Shown in pieces: positions 5,350 to 8,041 of a DNA stretch of 8,041 bases. The notes below the pieces were generated by a model that saw nothing but the letters and a program-made list of their open reading frames with translations, did not search any database and was not told the origin of the DNA. The number at the start of each line of letters is the position of its first letter. Position 1 is the stretch's first letter. The stretch is from Thermoplasmata archaeon (lineage in GTDB: Archaea > Thermoplasmatota > Thermoplasmata > UBA10834): the NCBI GenBank assembly GCA_022865445.1, contig JALHSX010000249.1:1-8041 (forward strand). Direction: 5' to 3'. Position numbers and translations under genes: made by a program.

Positions 5350-6582
5350 ATGGAGAACAAGGACCAACCGAAAGCGAACTGGCGCGTCATGTATCGGGCC
5401 GTTCCCTCTCGGGTAAGGTGGCTCGTATACCTGTCCTGCTTCAACGGTGTCGGCTATGGCTACCTGATAATCCTGGTCACTGGGTACTTGGTCCTTCCAG
5501 GTGTCGGATTGACTGCCCAGGATGTCGGGCTGCTCCTCGGACTGAACGGCATAACCTCCGTTGTCACCGCCATCCCGATTGGATTGCTGGCTGATCGGAA
5601 GGGCAGAAAGGGTATTGTGATGTTCGGCCTCATAGCCGTTCCTCCCGCGCTGCTCGTGTTTGCCTTCACGACCGACATGCTGTACTTGGCGATTGCCAGT
5701 ATCATCGCGGGGTCCGCTGAGGGTGCTTTCGCAACGGCCTGGAATGCGATGATTGCCGATCAAACCGATCTCAGCAACAGGAACGCCGCATTCTCCCTGT
5801 CGTTCGTTTACGGGACGGCCTCTTTTGCGATTGGAATGGCGTTGCCGTTCGCTTTCCCCACTGTCCAGGACTGGCTCGGTGTTACATCGCACGAGATACA
5901 CACTGATGTGATGCTCATCCTGGGGCTCGTGGCCTTCATCTCTCCCATCACTCTGTGGTTCCTCCTCAAGGACTACAAGGAGGATTTGCACCCGCCGCAG
6001 AAATTCTCGTTGAAGGGCAAGAGTACTGGTAGGCTCATCAAGTTCTCGGGAATAAACAGCTTGATCGGTCTCGGCGCGGGGTTCATCATCCCCCTCATAC
6101 CGACCTGGTTCTTGCTCAAGTTCGGCGTCGAGGACTCGCTCACAGGGCCCCTCCTTGCCGTGTCGAGCCTCATGATGGCACTGGCTGCTATTGTCAGCTC
6201 GGTACTCGCCCACAGATACGGTGCTGTTAAGTCGATCGTGACGGTCCAAGGACTCTCCACCGTGTTCATGTTGAGCCTTGCCTTCATTCCGAATGCCGCC
6301 ATCGCGGCAGGTTTCTACTTGATCAGGTCTGCGCTTATGAACATGGCCGTTCCGCTCCTGGACTCCTTCTTGATGGTCATTGTCACGAAGGAGGAACGCG
6401 GACTTGCGAGCGCCATAAACTCGATATTCTGGCGATTGCCGAATAGCGCGAGCACTGTTGTTGGAGGTGTCCTGCTCACCTCCGGCAGCTTCGAAGTCCC
6501 GTTCTTCTTGGCCACGGGATTCTATGTTGTTGCCATCGTCCTGTTCTACCGCGTATTCAAGGACGTCCGACCCAGCGCATAG
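5350..6582 (+). CDS. Major facilitator superfamily transporter (12 TM), substrate unknown
   Basis: A 410-residue integral membrane protein of the major facilitator superfamily, probably an exporter driven by an ion gradient. The 12 predicted helices fall in two halves of six, joined by a cytoplasmic loop with basic and acidic residues near 207-228 (L-K-D-Y-K-E-D-L). MFS motif A is clear between helices 2 and 3: G-L-L-A-D-R-K-G-R-K-G (78-88). The second half carries the weaker counterpart A-H-R-Y-G-A-V-K (287-294). The stretch G-S-A-E-G-A-F-A-T-A-W-N (121-132) in helix 4 resembles drug-exporter-like MFS proteins, but the substrate cannot be assigned. The ATG at 5350 is preceded by GAAGGT with very short spacing; ATG at residue 14 has no better site. 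A palindrome sits at the likely promoter. Stop is TAG, 13 bases from the convergent GAF-like gene. Confidence 0.93.
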   Translation: MENKDQPKANWRVMYRAVPSRVRWLVYLSCFNGVGYGYLIILVTGYLVLPGVGLTAQDVGLLLGLNGITSVVTAIPIGLLADRKGRKGIVMFGLIAVPPALLVFAFTTDMLYLAIASIIAGSAEGAFATAWNAMIADQTDLSNRNAAFSLSFVYGTASFAIGMALPFAFPTVQDWLGVTSHEIHTDVMLILGLVAFISPITLWFLLKDYKEDLHPPQKFSLKGKSTGRLIKFSGINSLIGLGAGFIIPLIPTWFLLKFGVEDSLTGPLLAVSSLMMALAAIVSSVLAHRYGAVKSIVTVQGLSTVFMLSLAFIPNAAIAAGFYLIRSALMNMAVPLLDSFLMVIVTKEERGLASAINSIFWRLPNSASTVVGGVLLTSGSFEVPFFLATGFYVVAIVLFYRVFKDVRPSA

Positions 6583-6595
6583 GACTCAGTGCCAA

Positions 6596-7237
6596 TCACA
6601 TGCCACGGCGAGCCTGAGCTGTCATCGCAGCACCGAGTATGCCGGCGATGACCTCGATGTACCTTATCGTCATGATGTCGGGGAGCTTTCCCGCAACTGT
6701 CCCGCCGTACTCTATCCAGCCCATGAGCTCGTCTCCAGGACCAAGTATCAGGGTGTCGATGAAATCCGCCTCCAGAGCTTCGTCTTCAGTCTTCCTCTTG
6801 GCCCTCAGAAGGATTGGGCGGTTCACAACCTCCTGGTCCTCCTTGAAAAGCGGGTTCTCATCTTCTGGATAGAATCTGGACAGTTTGCTGATCTCTCCCG
6901 CCTTGTAGGTCCCTTTCATGTCGAAGTCGTTGATCTTGTAGACTTTGGCCTTCTGTCTGGCCCAGGATTCCGCACGCATGCCCACCTGGACCTCGTATCT
7001 GTACAGTTCGTCGGACTGACTCTTCAGGCCTATCATGGTCCATCTAAACCGGAACTGCTTCTGGATGAGGTTGGCGGCCTCCTGTATGAGGTCGTGAATG
7101 GCTATCTGCGGCCTCTGGAAGTTCGACAGGAGGGTCGAGAATATCTCAAGGGTTCTGGAGAATGGGTCATTCCGAATCTTGAGGTAGTCGAACTTGAGTC
7201 TCCTTTTCACCGCCTCTATATCCACAGATTCTTGCAT
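6596..7237 (-). CDS. GAF-domain-like protein, probable sensor or regulator
   Basis: A soluble protein of about 213 residues. An N-terminal helical segment (roughly 1-45, R-R-L-K-F-D-Y-L-K) precedes what looks like one GAF-type ligand-binding domain. Its features are a helix like L-I-Q-E-A-A-N-L-I-Q-K-Q-F, then W-T-M-I-G-L-K strand residues. A late strand, D-E-L-M-G-W-I-E-Y-G-G, leads into a long closing helix (I-R-Y-I-E-V-I-A-G-I-L-G-A-A-M-T-A-Q-A). GAF domains bind cyclic nucleotides, tetrapyrroles or other small molecules; no conserved chromophore Cys or NKFDE motif is obvious. No histidine kinase, DNA-binding or output domain is visible. The ATG at 7237 has AGGAGG (7246-7241) only 3 bases upstream; a GTG at 7249 is the in-frame alternative, adding four residues. 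It lies downstream of the M20 gene on the same strand. Confidence 0.7.
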   Translation of the reverse strand: MQESVDIEAVKRRLKFDYLKIRNDPFSRTLEIFSTLLSNFQRPQIAIHDLIQEAANLIQKQFRFRWTMIGLKSQSDELYRYEVQVGMRAESWARQKAKVYKINDFDMKGTYKAGEISKLSRFYPEDENPLFKEDQEVVNRPILLRAKRKTEDEALEADFIDTLILGPGDELMGWIEYGGTVAGKLPDIMTIRYIEVIAGILGAAMTAQARRGM

Positions 7238-7386
7238 GATCCTCCTCACTCCAATGTGTCCCTCACTAGGTCAGACCTGCCATCCTACGCAGGAACTGTC
7301 CGTCTGATTGAGCTTCGGATTGATCCGGGAAAGGTCCGAATCGCGACAGCATCCGAATGATGATCCGCAAGACCTTCACCACTGGG
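7238..7386. other. Intergenic spacer with ATCCG-type repeats upstream of the GAF-like gene
   Basis: This is the 149-base gap between two minus-strand genes. It contains the inverted pair CGGAT-TG-ATCCG (7316-7327) and two direct TCCGAAT copies (7335-7341 and 7352-7358), with a further ATCCG at 7363-7367. No clear TATA box is seen. The cluster may be regulator sites for the GAF-like gene, or chance. Confidence 0.35.
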
Positions 7387-8041
7387 TCATCCGGTCTCGG
7401 CCATTTCCAGAACGGTCATGAAATAGGCTCTCGAGGCGAGCGCCAGCTGGGGGATGCTGACCGCCTCTTCTGGCTGGTGATACTTCGCGAGGTCGCCCGA
7501 CTCTCCCGGCCCGAAGCATATCACAGGGACTCCGGCATCATGTGCGATGATATTGTCGTCAGCTTCTGAGCGGCCGATCACAAGCCTCGGCTGCTTCCCC
7601 GTGAGTGCCTTGATGCTCTTAGCGGCGGCTTTTACGAGGGGTGAGGTTGGAGCGGTCACGTGCGGATGGAAGAGGTCTCCAGGTGTGGTCTCCAACTCGA
7701 TTCTGACTCTGCTCTTGAGATTCAGGTTCTTGATGACTCCACTGAGCTCAGCTTCCACATTCCCACTCCTGGGTACTGTGCACCTAATCAGCTTCATGTA
7801 GCATTTCTCTGGGACAGTCAAAGTCTGGGACCCTCCAGATATCTTCAGGACAGTCTGGCTTTCCTTCAGGGTTTGGAAGTCGTCAGCGACAAGGCCGTTG
7901 GCGATCTTCAGCTTCATCGCATCAAAGGCGCAGATGATCTTGGCAGCATCCGTAACGGCATTGATTCCGTCCTCGGGCTTGGATCCATGAGCAGCTTTTC
8001 CTATGACATCGATGTCGAAGTACGAGCCTCCTCTCCTTCCG
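7387..8041 (-). CDS. M20-family metallopeptidase/deacylase, C-terminal part (runs off right edge)
   Basis: The last 217 residues of a zinc-dependent M20 hydrolase (the family of ArgE, DapE, carboxypeptidase G2 and aminoacylase); the N-terminal half, with most metal ligands, lies beyond base 8041. The visible part starts in the dimerisation domain: G-G-S-Y-F-D-I-D-V-I-G-K-A-A-H-G-S-K-P-E-D-G has the family form 'G.aaHgs.Pe.G.Na', whose His (7989-7987) reaches the active site in related enzymes. It returns to the catalytic domain with G-R-S-E-A-D-D-N, then I-C-F-G-P-G-E and A-K-Y-H-Q-P-E-E, whose His (7479-7477) is the expected C-terminal zinc ligand. The frame continues upstream of the ATG at 7917 to the window edge, so that ATG is internal. 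Likely cytoplasmic, cleaving an acyl-amino acid or small peptide; exact substrate unknown. Stop is TGA. Confidence 0.92.
   Translation of the reverse strand, partial: GRRGGSYFDIDVIGKAAHGSKPEDGINAVTDAAKIICAFDAMKLKIANGLVADDFQTLKESQTVLKISGGSQTLTVPEKCYMKLIRCTVPRSGNVEAELSGVIKNLNLKSRVRIELETTPGDLFHPHVTAPTSPLVKAAAKSIKALTGKQPRLVIGRSEADDNIIAHDAGVPVICFGPGESGDLAKYHQPEEAVSIPQLALASRAYFMTVLEMAETG

Noticed and set aside
5145..5594. 149-residue plus-strand ORF entering the MFS gene out of frame
   Set aside because: No ribosome binding site, Cys/Arg/Pro-rich composition typical of an off-frame reading, and the MFS frame is clearly the coding one.
5347..6249. 300-residue minus-strand ORF opposite the MFS gene
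   Set aside because: It is very polar, full of Glu/Gln/Arg/His, as expected from reading a membrane-protein gene backwards; no ribosome binding site or family signal.
6458..7360. 300-residue plus-strand ORF opposite the GAF-like gene
   Set aside because: It is antisense to a gene with domain-like features and a strong ribosome binding site, overlaps the end of the MFS gene, and shows no recognisable protein features.

Overview
The window most likely comes from an archaeal genome, probably a Thermoplasmatota-like euryarchaeon from sediment or an aquatic habitat. The support is indirect: a monomethylamine methyltransferase (MtmB) family gene, a heliorhodopsin of the type known in archaea and Actinobacteria, archaeal TATA-like boxes with short leaders, strong GGAGG ribosome binding sites, TTG starts, and many AGG/AGA arginine codons. 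No rRNA, tRNA, CRISPR array, insertion sequence or integrase was seen. The lineage is inference; the gene families are read directly from the sequence.

Layout, left to right. (1) Minus strand: the N-terminal part of an FMN nitroreductase (1-211), preceded in transcription order by an exported clostripain-like C11 cysteine peptidase (327-1544). (2) A divergent promoter region (1545-1684) separates the peptidase from a plus-strand MtmB-family gene (1685-3067). This gene has Met (ATG) where MtmB carries pyrrolysine, and two of three other catalytic residues also differ. (3) Ending 7 bases away on the minus strand is a two-gene unit: heliorhodopsin (3644-4423), then a SOUL haem/tetrapyrrole-binding protein (3075-3605), 38 bases apart, with a recognisable TATA box upstream. 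(4) Further upstream on the minus strand, a charged helical protein of unknown function is read as two in-frame ORFs (5120-4920 and 4868-4503) separated by one TAG codon. (5) After a 229-base region rich in short palindromes and repeats comes a plus-strand 12-helix MFS transporter (5350-6582). (6) Convergent with it, on the minus strand, are a GAF-like protein (6596-7237) and the C-terminal part of an M20 metallopeptidase/deacylase (7387 to the right edge).

The heliorhodopsin-SOUL pair is a possible light/tetrapyrrole unit. The secreted C11 peptidase and the M20 hydrolase would fit a peptide-using lifestyle, though they are not adjacent. The MtmB-like protein stands alone, with no corrinoid protein, no methylcobamide:CoM methyltransferase and no pyl gene in view. 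Four of the nine complete stop codons are TAG, which argues, together with the Met replacement, that this organism does not read TAG as pyrrolysine. The points most worth a second look are the non-pyrrolysine MtmB homologue, the heliorhodopsin-SOUL operon with its inverted repeat around the promoter, and the amber-split ORF.
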